From Roseivirga sp. E12 (GTDB lineage Bacteria; Bacteroidota; Bacteroidia; Cytophagales; Cyclobacteriaceae): 64,000 nucleotides of DNA. Under the pieces are notes generated by a model. That model searched no databases. It was not told the DNA's origin and saw nothing but the letters and a program-made list of their open reading frames with translations. Each line of letters begins with the position of its first letter. The first letter of the stretch is position 1. The stretch lies in contig NZ_JAGFMD010000006.1 in the NCBI RefSeq assembly GCF_017592825.1, positions 186,001 to 250,000 on the forward strand, in the 5' to 3' direction. The position numbers and the translations under genes are program-made. Shown in pieces: positions 34,406 through 43,177 of the stretch.

Positions 34406-36475
34406 ATGCCTTTGAAAGTCCAGTTTACACCGAAGTTCTACATACGTGCGAGTATCACAATGGCCATAATTATATGGGTCATTGCCACGTCTATTCGGAT
34501 ATTGGAGATCCTGGCAACTAAAAGTGGATTAGACTTAGAGATATCAAGGTACCTACCAATACTCTTACAAGACCTGTTCTATGTATTCATTCTGGTCTAC
34601 TACAGGTTCAAAATTCGAGCGGTCGAAAGCGGCAACTTCGTGGACTTACTCTGGAAAGTCTTTGCAACAGGCCTTGTAACAACTGTTATTTCATTATCAA
34701 TTAGACTTTTCTATGACTCTATAGCCGACACCATGTTGGCAGAGAATGAGTTTTTGGATACTTTCCTTTATAGCCTTAACAGAGCACTCATTTCTGTATT
34801 TCTGATCTCCACGCTCACCGTTTGGAAAAAGTTGATTCTTTACCAGAAATCAAGAAAGCTCATTGTTTATTGGAATGTATTTGAGGTAGCCCTATTCGCT
34901 TCCATATTCTTTAACCTCACAGGTTTTACATTACAGGAGCACTTAATCTTTGAGATTCTGTTTGCGATTCTGGCTATCATGGCCATCATTCTCTCAGCCA
35001 ATCTCAAATGGGTGGCATATCTGAATTTCAAACAGAAATGGAAGAGTGTCTTGATCATCGTGCTCATTACCATATACATCTTCTACTTTTTCACCTACCT
35101 ATACATTTCACCAGAAGAGGCCATTACAAACTTCAACGCTATAGATGATTTGTTCATCATTGTTGTCTTTACATTTCTACTCTTTTACAGCATTTTTTCA
35201 CTACTCGTTATCCTTTTCAACCTACCAACCTCATCAGTTTTTGAAAAGAAAATGGAGGAGGCAATCAATTTTCAGCGCTTAAGTCAGTCTATTCAGCAGG
35301 GTGAAAATGAAGATCAAATCTTTGATGTATTGCTTAATTCATCGATGAATGCAGTATATGCAGATGCCGGCTGGATAGAGGTAACCCTTGAACAAGACGA
35401 GGCCAAGATTTTATCGAAGCATATTAGCCGTGAGAATATCAATCTGGTTAAGGAGCAGATAATGACCAGTAAAAATAGGTCTGTCATTAAGAATCCTCTG
35501 GCTACCAATACAGATTCAGATAGGGTCTTAGTAGGATTGAAAAAGTCCAATTATCGATCAGTATTTGTAGTGCCTCTTACAATTCAAAACCAAGTTAAGG
35601 GGTTTATGTACCTCCTTAATGAAGTATCGGATAGCTTCAATAAGGAGATGATTAGCATCATTAACACTTTTGCAAGCCAAGCCAGCGTATCTATTGAGAA
35701 TTTTAGGTTAATGGGTGAAGCACTTCTCAATGAACGCTACAAAGAAGAGTTGAACATTGCCAAAAGTGTTCAAAGGGCTCTTTTACCCAAAGAGTTAGAT
35801 CATAACTCTTCTTTCTCCATTCATGCATTTACAGAAGCCGCAGCGGAAGTTGGAGGTGATTACTATGATACTTTTCAACTAAGCGAACACCGATTTGCAA
35901 TAGTAATAGGTGATGTATCTGGAAAAGGAACCTCTGCGGCCTTCCATATGTCGCAAATGAAAGGAATATTTCAAAGTCTAGTCCAGTTAGACCTGTCTGC
36001 CGAGGAGTTCTTGATCAATGCTAACACTGCTTTGAGCAAGTGCCTTGAAAGAACATCTTTCATTACTTTGACCTATTTCATTATCGATACAGAAGAAAAA
36101 ACACTAGAGTTTTCACGTGCAGGGCACTGCCCAACACTTTATTACGACAAAAAGAAAAAAGAAACAAAATACTTTCAGGACAAGGGTTTAGGCCTGGGTA
36201 TAATCAGAAATTCGACCTACAAGAATTTTATTCAAGTGAATAAAATGTCCTTTGACAAGGATGATATTCTGGTCCTATATACAGATGGCATTTCTGAAGC
36301 TTCCAATGAAGAGCATGATGAGTTTGGTTATGACCGAATGAAGAACCTTCTGCAGCAGAATGCGCATTATGATCCTATGATGATCCAGAAAGTATTCATA
36401 AGTAAACTGTATGAGTTTTGTGGAGGCAAAGACCTTGACGATGATTACACAATGTTGGTGATCAAGTTTAATTAA
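34406..36475 (+). CDS. Membrane-bound PP2C (SpoIIE/RsbU-type) serine phosphatase with GAF domain
   Basis: 689 residues. About eight membrane helices in the first 270 residues form a sensor-like domain. A GAF-type domain follows (~285-440, 'VFVVPLTIQNQVKGFMYLLN'). Then the SpoIIE phosphatase: 'RALLPKELD', metal motif 'AAEVGGDYYDTF', 'IVIGDVSGKGTSAAFHMSQM', 'SRAGHCPTLYY' and 'LYTDGISEAS' with 'DDDYTMLVIKF'. It should dephosphorylate the STAS protein encoded next, in response to a membrane or cytosolic signal. First gene of a compact module with STAS and HATPase genes. Confidence 0.92.
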   Translation: MPLKVQFTPKFYIRASITMAIIIWVIATSIRILEILATKSGLDLEISRYLPILLQDLFYVFILVYYRFKIRAVESGNFVDLLWKVFATGLVTTVISLSIRLFYDSIADTMLAENEFLDTFLYSLNRALISVFLISTLTVWKKLILYQKSRKLIVYWNVFEVALFASIFFNLTGFTLQEHLIFEILFAILAIMAIILSANLKWVAYLNFKQKWKSVLIIVLITIYIFYFFTYLYISPEEAITNFNAIDDLFIIVVFTFLLFYSIFSLLVILFNLPTSSVFEKKMEEAINFQRLSQSIQQGENEDQIFDVLLNSSMNAVYADAGWIEVTLEQDEAKILSKHISRENINLVKEQIMTSKNRSVIKNPLATNTDSDRVLVGLKKSNYRSVFVVPLTIQNQVKGFMYLLNEVSDSFNKEMISIINTFASQASVSIENFRLMGEALLNERYKEELNIAKSVQRALLPKELDHNSSFSIHAFTEAAAEVGGDYYDTFQLSEHRFAIVIGDVSGKGTSAAFHMSQMKGIFQSLVQLDLSAEEFLINANTALSKCLERTSFITLTYFIIDTEEKTLEFSRAGHCPTLYYDKKKKETKYFQDKGLGLGIIRNSTYKNFIQVNKMSFDKDDILVLYTDGISEASNEEHDEFGYDRMKNLLQQNAHYDPMMIQKVFISKLYEFCGGKDLDDDYTMLVIKFN

Positions 36476-36497
36476 TTGCCGTAGAAAAGAGTAGACT

Positions 36498-36842
36498 ATG
36501 ATAGAAATAAAGAAAGAAACTGAGAACAATTACCTGAACATTGTCGTAAATGGAGAAGCTGATGCAAGTTCTTCCATTCACTTAGACAAAGCGATCAAGG
36601 AAGCAATGGAGGAAGGCCATCAGCACATTCTTATTGACTGTACCAATCTCAACTACATTTCTTCTGCAGGGCTTGGAGTTTTCATGTCTTACATCGAAGA
36701 GATATCCGAAAAATCCATCGACTTTATCCTATTCGGATTGTCCGAAAAGGTCTTAAAGGTTTTTGGGATTCTCGGATTGGACCAATTATTGACTATTAAA
36801 GAAAATAAAGAAGCAGCAATAGCAGCAATCCGTGAAGTATAG
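36498..36842 (+). CDS. STAS-domain anti-sigma factor antagonist
   Basis: 114 residues, a single STAS domain. The phospho-acceptor region reads 'LIDCTNLNYISSAGLGVFMS', with Ser55/Ser56 at the position phosphorylated in SpoIIAA and RsbV. In partner switching the unphosphorylated form binds the HATPase kinase and frees its target. It lies 22 bases after the phosphatase gene, and its last 11 bases overlap the kinase gene. Confidence 0.93.
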   Translation: MIEIKKETENNYLNIVVNGEADASSSIHLDKAIKEAMEEGHQHILIDCTNLNYISSAGLGVFMSYIEEISEKSIDFILFGLSEKVLKVFGILGLDQLLTIKENKEAAIAAIREV

Positions 36843-37251
36843 TTTCGACATACCAAGTAGCAAAAATAAGCTTCGTTTGATGCGTAAGTTCGTAACTGAC
36901 GTATTGAAAGATCATGATGTCTCTGATATTGAGATCAATATGATGGTGCTAGCTGTTGACGAAGTTTGTGCAAACATTATTATTCACGGTCACCCGTCAG
37001 ATGACATGAGCGAAGTAAAGCTCGGAATTAGCTTCAAAAACGAAGGCGTTTGGTTCGAAATCATTGATCAAGGCAATGCTTTTGATATTGTAAGTTACCA
37101 AGAACCAGTCATCGAAGATTTGGTGAGAAATAAAAACAAAGGAGGAATTGGGATTATGCTCGTGAAAAAAATCATGGACGACATCCAGTTCAAGTCTTCT
37201 CCATCTAAAAACACGCTTACTCTTTACAAAAAGGTGGAATACACCAAATAA
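36832..37251 (+). CDS. RsbW-like HATPase (anti-sigma/serine kinase)
   Basis: 139 residues, GTG start within the STAS gene, so translation is coupled. GHKL fold: N box 'DEVCANIIIHGHP' (Glu44, Asn48), G1 'IIDQGNAFD' (Asp79), G2 'KGGIGIMLVKKIMD'. RsbW-type proteins phosphorylate their STAS partner and sequester a sigma factor or other client. No sigma factor gene is adjacent, so the client is unknown. The next gene, a parvulin, starts 8 bases later. Confidence 0.92.
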   Translation: MKYSFDIPSSKNKLRLMRKFVTDVLKDHDVSDIEINMMVLAVDEVCANIIIHGHPSDDMSEVKLGISFKNEGVWFEIIDQGNAFDIVSYQEPVIEDLVRNKNKGGIGIMLVKKIMDDIQFKSSPSKNTLTLYKKVEYTK

Positions 37252-37259
37252 AACCTAAT

Positions 37260-39158
37260 ATGAAAGGTGTTTGCACTTTACTGATTGGATTGCTGTGCTC
37301 TTCGACAGTTTTGGCGTACCAGTCAGAGCAAATCATTGTGGCCCAAATCAACGATTACGAAGTCAGCTCTTCTGAGCTTCTCTATGGTTACCAGAAAAAT
37401 CGTGATGATCAAGGCAAGCTACATATTGATTCTTTGAAGAAATACCTCGAGAACTACATCAATTTCAAACTGAAAGTTCAGGCGGCAGTGAAACAAGGCT
37501 ATGATACCACAGCCGGTTTCAAGCAAGAGCTAGCCGGTTACCTCAGCCAAATAAGGAAGCCGTACTTGGACAACCCCGAAGCAGAGGAAAAGCTCATTTC
37601 AGAAATACACAGAAGGAAACAGATAGAGATTGACGCATCACATTTGTTAATCAAAGTGGCTCCCAATGCATCTCCTTCGGACACTTTGAGAGCATACCAA
37701 CTTGTCGATAGTCTTCGCCAAACTGTTAAGTCAAAAGAGGAGTTTGAAGCGTTGGCCAAAAGGTTTTCTCAAGACGGATCTGCTCAAAATGGAGGTAAAT
37801 TGGGATGGTTCAGTGCCATGGATATGGTAGGCCCTTTTGAGAATGCTGCCTACCATACGGAAGAAAATCAGGTGTCCGAAGTGGTGAAGACGCAATTTGG
37901 ATATCACATACTATATATCAATCAGGTCAGACCTTCCCGGGGTAGCTTGAAAAGTTCACACATTTTCTTTAGCACTCAAGGACGTAGTCGAGATGCGACT
38001 CAAAGGATAGCAGAGGCTATATATGACTCTTTAAAAAATGGTGCAGATTGGAACACCATGACCCGGAGATACTCCAATGACAATAGAACTAAGATGAATG
38101 GAGGTCAGTTACCATGGGCTAGAATAAAGCAGCTTCCTGATGAATTTTATGATATAGCATATGGAGTTAAGGAGATAAATGGAATTTCCAAACCTCAAAG
38201 AACTCAGTTCGGCTGGCATATTGTAAAGTTGGATGACGAAAGGCCTATTGGACCTTTATCCGAAGAACGCTCTGCAATTGAACAACAGTTGAAACGGTCC
38301 GGAAGAAATGTGCTTAACAATGACCAGTTAATCAACAAGCTCAAAACAGAAAATAATTTTCAGCAGAATAAGACACAGCTTAATGCTCAATTAAGTGCAT
38401 TGAGTGAAGGAAGTCTGAATGAAATCATCAAAAGAGAAACCATCTTCAGAATCGGGCAAAGACAATTTCAGTTGAGTGACTTCATCAAAACTCTGCCTTC
38501 TCAAAAAATAGTACTCAATAACAACATCATCAGATCTCTCTATTTGGAGTTTGAACGTAAAAGCATAATAGCCTATGAAGATTCGATTGCACCCATCAAG
38601 TATCCTGAATACGGCTTTTTGAGACAGGAGTACAAGGAGGGTCTTTTGCTATTCGAGATAATGCAAAAAGAAGTATGGAATAAAGCGATTGAGGATTCAG
38701 TCGGGTCCAAAGTATATTATGAAAACCACCTTGATCAATACAAAGCTGAAAAGCGTCTTGAAGTAACGATAATAAGCAGTGAAGAAGTTTCATTGGTCGA
38801 AAGACTTATGAAATCAGAAGTAAAAGCTCAATCGATCGAAGAATTGGCCAAGTCAATCTTCACAAACAAAGAGCAATCGCTGTTAAAAATTGTAAAAAGA
38901 ACTATTAAGGCATCCGAAATGAATAAATTTGACCCAACAGAATTAAAATCAGGCAGTTGGGCAAAAGATTCTGACACACCAGAATACTACTATTTGAATA
39001 AAATTATTCCCTCGGGTTACTTTTCATATGAGGAGATCAAAGGTCAAGTACTTTCCGGTTACCAAGATTTTTTAGAACAGCAATGGATAAGACAACTAAG
39101 GGCTCAGAACAGTATTAAAATTTATGATAGTGCTTTAAAGGAGATAGTGAAAAATTGA
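37260..39158 (+). CDS. Periplasmic peptidyl-prolyl isomerase with two parvulin domains
   Basis: 632 residues, signal peptide ending near 'STVLA'. SurA-type N-terminal region, then two parvulin (PpiC) domains: the first with 'EIDASHLLIKVAP' and 'NGGKLGWFSAMDMVGPFENA', the second with 'LKSSHIFFSTQGRS', 'MNGGQLPWARI' and 'TQFGWHIVKLDDERP'. A ~270-residue helical C-terminal region follows. It should help outer-membrane proteins fold in the periplasm. It starts 8 bases after the HATPase gene and heads three chaperone-type genes. Confidence 0.9.
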   Translation: MKGVCTLLIGLLCSSTVLAYQSEQIIVAQINDYEVSSSELLYGYQKNRDDQGKLHIDSLKKYLENYINFKLKVQAAVKQGYDTTAGFKQELAGYLSQIRKPYLDNPEAEEKLISEIHRRKQIEIDASHLLIKVAPNASPSDTLRAYQLVDSLRQTVKSKEEFEALAKRFSQDGSAQNGGKLGWFSAMDMVGPFENAAYHTEENQVSEVVKTQFGYHILYINQVRPSRGSLKSSHIFFSTQGRSRDATQRIAEAIYDSLKNGADWNTMTRRYSNDNRTKMNGGQLPWARIKQLPDEFYDIAYGVKEINGISKPQRTQFGWHIVKLDDERPIGPLSEERSAIEQQLKRSGRNVLNNDQLINKLKTENNFQQNKTQLNAQLSALSEGSLNEIIKRETIFRIGQRQFQLSDFIKTLPSQKIVLNNNIIRSLYLEFERKSIIAYEDSIAPIKYPEYGFLRQEYKEGLLLFEIMQKEVWNKAIEDSVGSKVYYENHLDQYKAEKRLEVTIISSEEVSLVERLMKSEVKAQSIEELAKSIFTNKEQSLLKIVKRTIKASEMNKFDPTELKSGSWAKDSDTPEYYYLNKIIPSGYFSYEEIKGQVLSGYQDFLEQQWIRQLRAQNSIKIYDSALKEIVKN

Positions 39159-40027
39159 AACTGAAATACATATCCATATTAACCATCCTATTGAGTTCTC
39201 TTTCTTGTGATTACTTGGGTACCTCAGACCAGTCAAGTGTCAACAATAGTAAGGAGCTTGTGGCTAGTGTAGGCAGCTCTTTCCTATTTGAGTCTGACAT
39301 TGCAAATCTAGTGTCGGTACAAACAAATAAGGAGGACAGTACCTTGATAGTAGAGCGATATGTGAGGAATTGGATAAAAAAAGAGCTTCTTGTTAAAGAG
39401 GCCAATAGCAGTATCAAGGTCAATCAATCTGAAATTGAGAAGAAGGTCTCAGACTATCGATACACGCTGCTCTCCTATGAGTATCAAAAACAAATGATTC
39501 AGCAACTCCTCGACACAGCCGTGTCCTATGAGGAAATCAGAAGCTATTACGAAGATAACCGAGAGAATTTTTCACTACGCCAAAACATCTTTAGAGGGCG
39601 TTACTTGAAAATCTCCAACGATGCTCCAAAGAAGAATGACATAAGGCGATGGATAAAATCAAGTCGGCCTCAAGATCTGGAATCTCTCAAGTCTTATGCA
39701 TTTCAGTTTGCAGACAATTATTCTTTAGAAGATTCAACATGGATCAAATTTGATGACATTATCAAGAACTCACCCTTATCGACAGTTTCAAACAAAGTCC
39801 AATTTCTTCGAAGAAACAGATATGTAGAAGAAGTGGATTCTGTCTATCTTTACCTCCTCAAAATTCAGGAATACAAAATTTCAGAAGAAGCTTCACCGTT
39901 AGAGTTTGTGCAAGAGGAGATTCGAAACATAATTCTTAACAAAAGAAAAGTGGCGTTGGCGAAAGGTTTGGAGAATGATATTTATGAACGTGCGAAGGAA
40001 AATGAAGACTACAAAATATATTATTAA
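39155..40027 (+). CDS. SurA-like lipoprotein lacking a recognisable parvulin domain
   Basis: 290 residues, TTG start overlapping the previous stop by 4 bases. Lipobox LSSLSC (Cys near residue 18). The body is helical and matches SurA N-terminal chaperone segments in style ('LVASVGSSFLFESDIANLVS', 'IVERYVRNWIKKELLVKEAN', 'YYEDNRENF'). The sequence after residue 140 has no parvulin hallmark such as GGxLG or GxH. It is therefore probably a membrane-anchored holdase rather than an isomerase. Its placement between two isomerases suggests a shared periplasmic assembly. Confidence 0.8.
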   Translation: MKLKYISILTILLSSLSCDYLGTSDQSSVNNSKELVASVGSSFLFESDIANLVSVQTNKEDSTLIVERYVRNWIKKELLVKEANSSIKVNQSEIEKKVSDYRYTLLSYEYQKQMIQQLLDTAVSYEEIRSYYEDNRENFSLRQNIFRGRYLKISNDAPKKNDIRRWIKSSRPQDLESLKSYAFQFADNYSLEDSTWIKFDDIIKNSPLSTVSNKVQFLRRNRYVEEVDSVYLYLLKIQEYKISEEASPLEFVQEEIRNIILNKRKVALAKGLENDIYERAKENEDYKIYY

Positions 40028-41348
40028 GGCAATTCTGGTATTATCCATCTTGATACCCACAGTTGCTTCCGCTCAGGAAGGACAGGTGGTTGATAAGATC
40101 ATCGCCAAGGTTGATGACAAAATCATTCTAAAGAGTGAGTTAGAGTCTGCCTACATACAATTTCTAACAAGTCCTCAGGCCCAAAGTTTTCAAGGTGATG
40201 CAAAATGCGTATTACTCCAAAGCTTCGTTGAAAGTAAAGTGATGCTGATTATGTCTGAGATAGACTCTGTAGAAGTTGGAGAATCCAGATTAGATTATGA
40301 AATCAGAAGTAGAGGCCAGCAAATAATTCAGCGCTTTGGCTCTGAAGAGGCAATTCAACAGGCATATGGCAAGTCATTAGATCAAATAATGAACGAGCTC
40401 AGACCCTCAATAGAAGAGCAAATTAGGATTGAGGAACAAGAGAATAACATACTGGCCGATATCACTGTAACACCGAAAGAAGTTAGAAAATTCTATAACC
40501 GCTTTCCGCAAGACAGTTTGCCGCTTTATTCAATGGAATACGAAATAGGTGTAATCGTAAAGGAGCCAGACGTGAGTGATGCTGAGAAAGAAAGAGTAAA
40601 AAAAGTACTTCTTGATATAAGAGAGAGAGCACTTAATGGAGAGAGTTTTGAAATTTTAGCAACCTTCAATTCTGAAGGTCCTTCCGCTAAAGATGGCGGA
40701 AACCTAGGTTTTGCTTCTAGAGGAACAATGGACCCTGCATATGAAGCAGGCGCTTTGTCTCTAAAGCCTGGGGAAATCTCTATGCCAGTTGAGTCTTCTT
40801 TTGGTATTCACTTAATCCAGTTAGTTGAAAAAAGAGGAAATGAATATCAGACAAGGCATATTATAATGTCTCCAAAACCAAACGAAGATGATTTGGCTAA
40901 GGCATCTTCCATTCTGGAGGACCTTAGAAACAAAATTTTGACCGACAGCATAAGTTTCGAGCAAGCTGCGCAACTTGTATCAGACGATGAGAGTACAAAG
41001 GTAAATGGTGGCTTCTATGCTGATCAATTCGGTTCACTTAGAATTCCTGCGAATTCATTAGAACCTGAGTTGTTTTTTGAAATTGATAAAATGAAGGAGG
41101 GGGATATATCCATGCCTCAGTTAATCGAAGTAGGAACTGATGCAAAAGTTGCTAGAATCATTTATTACAAGAAAAAACTACCTCCTCATAGAGCAAACCT
41201 GACGGATGACTATGAGAAGTTAAAGGCCGCTACTACCCAAATGAAAAAGTCACTGAAACGTGCAGAATACATAAAGGAGAAAATGCAAGAAGTTTATCTT
41301 GAGATCGATCCAGTATTTAACCGTTGCGGCATTATCAAGAATCAATAA
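40002..41348 (+). CDS. surA: SurA-type chaperone/peptidyl-prolyl isomerase
   Basis: 448 residues from the ATG at 40002, overlapping the preceding gene by 26 bases (an in-frame ATG at 39975 would spoil the signal peptide). Signal peptide ends near 'TVASAQ'. SurA N domain ('KIIAKVDDKIILKSELESAY'), then two parvulin domains: 'EYEIGVIVKEPDVSD', 'KDGGNLGFASRGTMDPAYEA', 'SFGIHLIQLVEKRG', and 'YQTRHIIMSPKP', 'VNGGFYADQFG'. Periplasmic chaperone for beta-barrel proteins. Closely followed by the MoxR gene. Confidence 0.9.
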   Translation: MKTTKYIIKAILVLSILIPTVASAQEGQVVDKIIAKVDDKIILKSELESAYIQFLTSPQAQSFQGDAKCVLLQSFVESKVMLIMSEIDSVEVGESRLDYEIRSRGQQIIQRFGSEEAIQQAYGKSLDQIMNELRPSIEEQIRIEEQENNILADITVTPKEVRKFYNRFPQDSLPLYSMEYEIGVIVKEPDVSDAEKERVKKVLLDIRERALNGESFEILATFNSEGPSAKDGGNLGFASRGTMDPAYEAGALSLKPGEISMPVESSFGIHLIQLVEKRGNEYQTRHIIMSPKPNEDDLAKASSILEDLRNKILTDSISFEQAAQLVSDDESTKVNGGFYADQFGSLRIPANSLEPELFFEIDKMKEGDISMPQLIEVGTDAKVARIIYYKKKLPPHRANLTDDYEKLKAATTQMKKSLKRAEYIKEKMQEVYLEIDPVFNRCGIIKNQ

Positions 41349-41350
41349 GT

Positions 41351-42316
41351 ATGAGTGAAAACACATCTGATGTCGCTTTAGCCGACAAATTCTTTGAAGA
41401 TTTTAAGAGACTTAAAGCTGAAATTTCAAAAGTAATTATTGGTCAAGATGAAGTAGTCAACCTTCTCTTGACCTCCATCTTTTGTAAAGGGCATAGTCTA
41501 CTCGTGGGTGTTCCTGGTCTTGCCAAAACACTCTTGATACAAACTATTTCATCAGCCTTGGACTTAAGCTTCAAAAGAATTCAGTTCACTCCTGACTTAA
41601 TGCCTTCAGATATTCTCGGAGCTGAGACAATAGACAAAGACAGAAACTTTAAATTTATCAAAGGACCCATCTTCGCCAACATTGTTTTGGCAGATGAGAT
41701 TAACCGGACGCCTCCTAAGACGCAGGCGGCCCTGCTAGAATCAATGCAAGAATATTCGGTGACTGTTGCGGGTCAGCACTTCGATCTGGACAAGCCATTC
41801 TTTGTCTTGGCCACTCAAAATCCAATTGAGCAGGAAGGCACATATCCACTCCCTGAAGCTCAGCTTGACAGGTTTCTCTTTAATATCACATTAGATTACC
41901 CTTCGTTCCAGTCAGAGGTAGATATTGTAAAAAATACAACTTCAGATGTTGAAAATATAGTTGGCCATGTTCTAGACGGGGAAGCTGTAATGAATTACCA
42001 GCATTTAGTAAGAAGAGTGCCTATTGCAGATAATGTGGTTGAATATGCCGTTAAGCTGGTTCATAAAACTAGGATAGCAAGCGAAATGGCGCCATCCACG
42101 ACTCAAGAATATATTGAATGGGGTGCAGGACCAAGAGCTTCTCAAAACTTAGTAATCGCAGCTAAGTGTAATGCCCTTGTTAATGGTAAGTACTCTCCAG
42201 ATATTGAAGATGTTCAGGCGGTTGCCAAACCTATTCTAAGACATAGAATCATTCGGAATTTCAAAGCTGAGGCTGAGGGGATTACAATAGATAAATTGAT
42301 CGAAGATCTTCTCTAA
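41351..42316 (+). CDS. MoxR-family AAA+ ATPase
   Basis: 321 residues from the ATG at 41351, two bases after the surA stop. Walker A region 'LLVGVPGLAKTLLIQTISSA', Walker B 'NIVLADEINRTPPKTQAALL', sensor 1 'FFVLATQNPIEQEGTYPLPE'. MoxR ATPases act as chaperones for metal-insertion or protein assembly and normally sit with DUF58 and von Willebrand A genes. Here those partners are absent and the gene ends one base before the convergent dehydrogenase. Its client is unknown. Confidence 0.93.
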   Translation: MSENTSDVALADKFFEDFKRLKAEISKVIIGQDEVVNLLLTSIFCKGHSLLVGVPGLAKTLLIQTISSALDLSFKRIQFTPDLMPSDILGAETIDKDRNFKFIKGPIFANIVLADEINRTPPKTQAALLESMQEYSVTVAGQHFDLDKPFFVLATQNPIEQEGTYPLPEAQLDRFLFNITLDYPSFQSEVDIVKNTTSDVENIVGHVLDGEAVMNYQHLVRRVPIADNVVEYAVKLVHKTRIASEMAPSTTQEYIEWGAGPRASQNLVIAAKCNALVNGKYSPDIEDVQAVAKPILRHRIIRNFKAEAEGITIDKLIEDLL

Positions 42317-43177
42317 TCAGTCATAGGTATAAAAACCTTTTCCAGATTTTCTTCCGTGATGGCCGGCATCGACCTTTTGCTGCTGAATTCGTGATGGACG
42401 AAATTTGGCGTCTTGATGAAAAGCATTGAACATAGATTCGGTGACCGAATAGTTAGTATCTACACCAATCAAATCCATCAATCTAAACGGACCCATTCTA
42501 AAACCGGAAGATTCAACTAATCTGTCAATCCCATTCACATCGCTTACCCCCTCTTCCAGAGCCTTTAAACCCTCAACATAAAAATGCCGAGCAACTCGGT
42601 TTACAATAAAACCGGGAGCATCTGCAGCCATTACTGGGGTTTTACCCAGTTTCCGAGCCAGTTCTGCTGTAGTATCAGCCACATCTTGGTCCGTAGCCAC
42701 TCCAGATATGACCTCAACGAGCTTCATTATATGAGCCGGATTGAAGAAATGCATACCAACAAACCGTTCTGGATGTTTCAAACCTGCAGCAATTCTTGTA
42801 ATAGGAATTGACGAAGTATTAGACGCCAGGATAGCATTCGGGCTATTAATCTGCTCTAACTTTTGAAACAGCGACTTTTTCACATCAAGCTTCTCAACGA
42901 CTGCTTCAATTATAAAATCAGCTACCAATGAATTCTCGGCATCCGAAAAACTTATTCTTTCAAGAGTGGTTTGTTTATCTTCTTTCGTCAACTTACCTCT
43001 ATCAACTCCCTTATCCAAATTCTTTGAGATAATAGACTCAGCCTTGATCAAAGCTTCTTGTTTGAGGTCATAAAGAAGCACTTCATATCCAGCCAAGCCA
43101 CAGATTTGGGCAATACCCTGTCCCATGGTACCCGCACCTATTACTGCAATCTTAGATATTTCATGAATTTTCATCAA
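42317..43177 (-). CDS. 3-hydroxybutyryl-CoA (3-hydroxyacyl-CoA) dehydrogenase
   Basis: 286 residues. NAD-dependent oxidation of 3-hydroxyacyl-CoA in fatty-acid or butanoate metabolism. Rossmann motif 'IAVIGAGTMGQGIAQICG', 'ASNTSSIPIT', catalytic 'FVGMHFFNPAHIMKLVEVI' and the C-terminal 'ADAPGFIVNRVARHFYVEGL', ending 'GRKSGKGFYTYD'. Normal length for the stand-alone enzyme. It overlaps the pheS stop by 4 bases and is therefore co-transcribed with it, without an obvious functional link. Confidence 0.93.
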   Translation of the reverse strand: MMKIHEISKIAVIGAGTMGQGIAQICGLAGYEVLLYDLKQEALIKAESIISKNLDKGVDRGKLTKEDKQTTLERISFSDAENSLVADFIIEAVVEKLDVKKSLFQKLEQINSPNAILASNTSSIPITRIAAGLKHPERFVGMHFFNPAHIMKLVEVISGVATDQDVADTTAELARKLGKTPVMAADAPGFIVNRVARHFYVEGLKALEEGVSDVNGIDRLVESSGFRMGPFRLMDLIGVDTNYSVTESMFNAFHQDAKFRPSRIQQQKVDAGHHGRKSGKGFYTYD

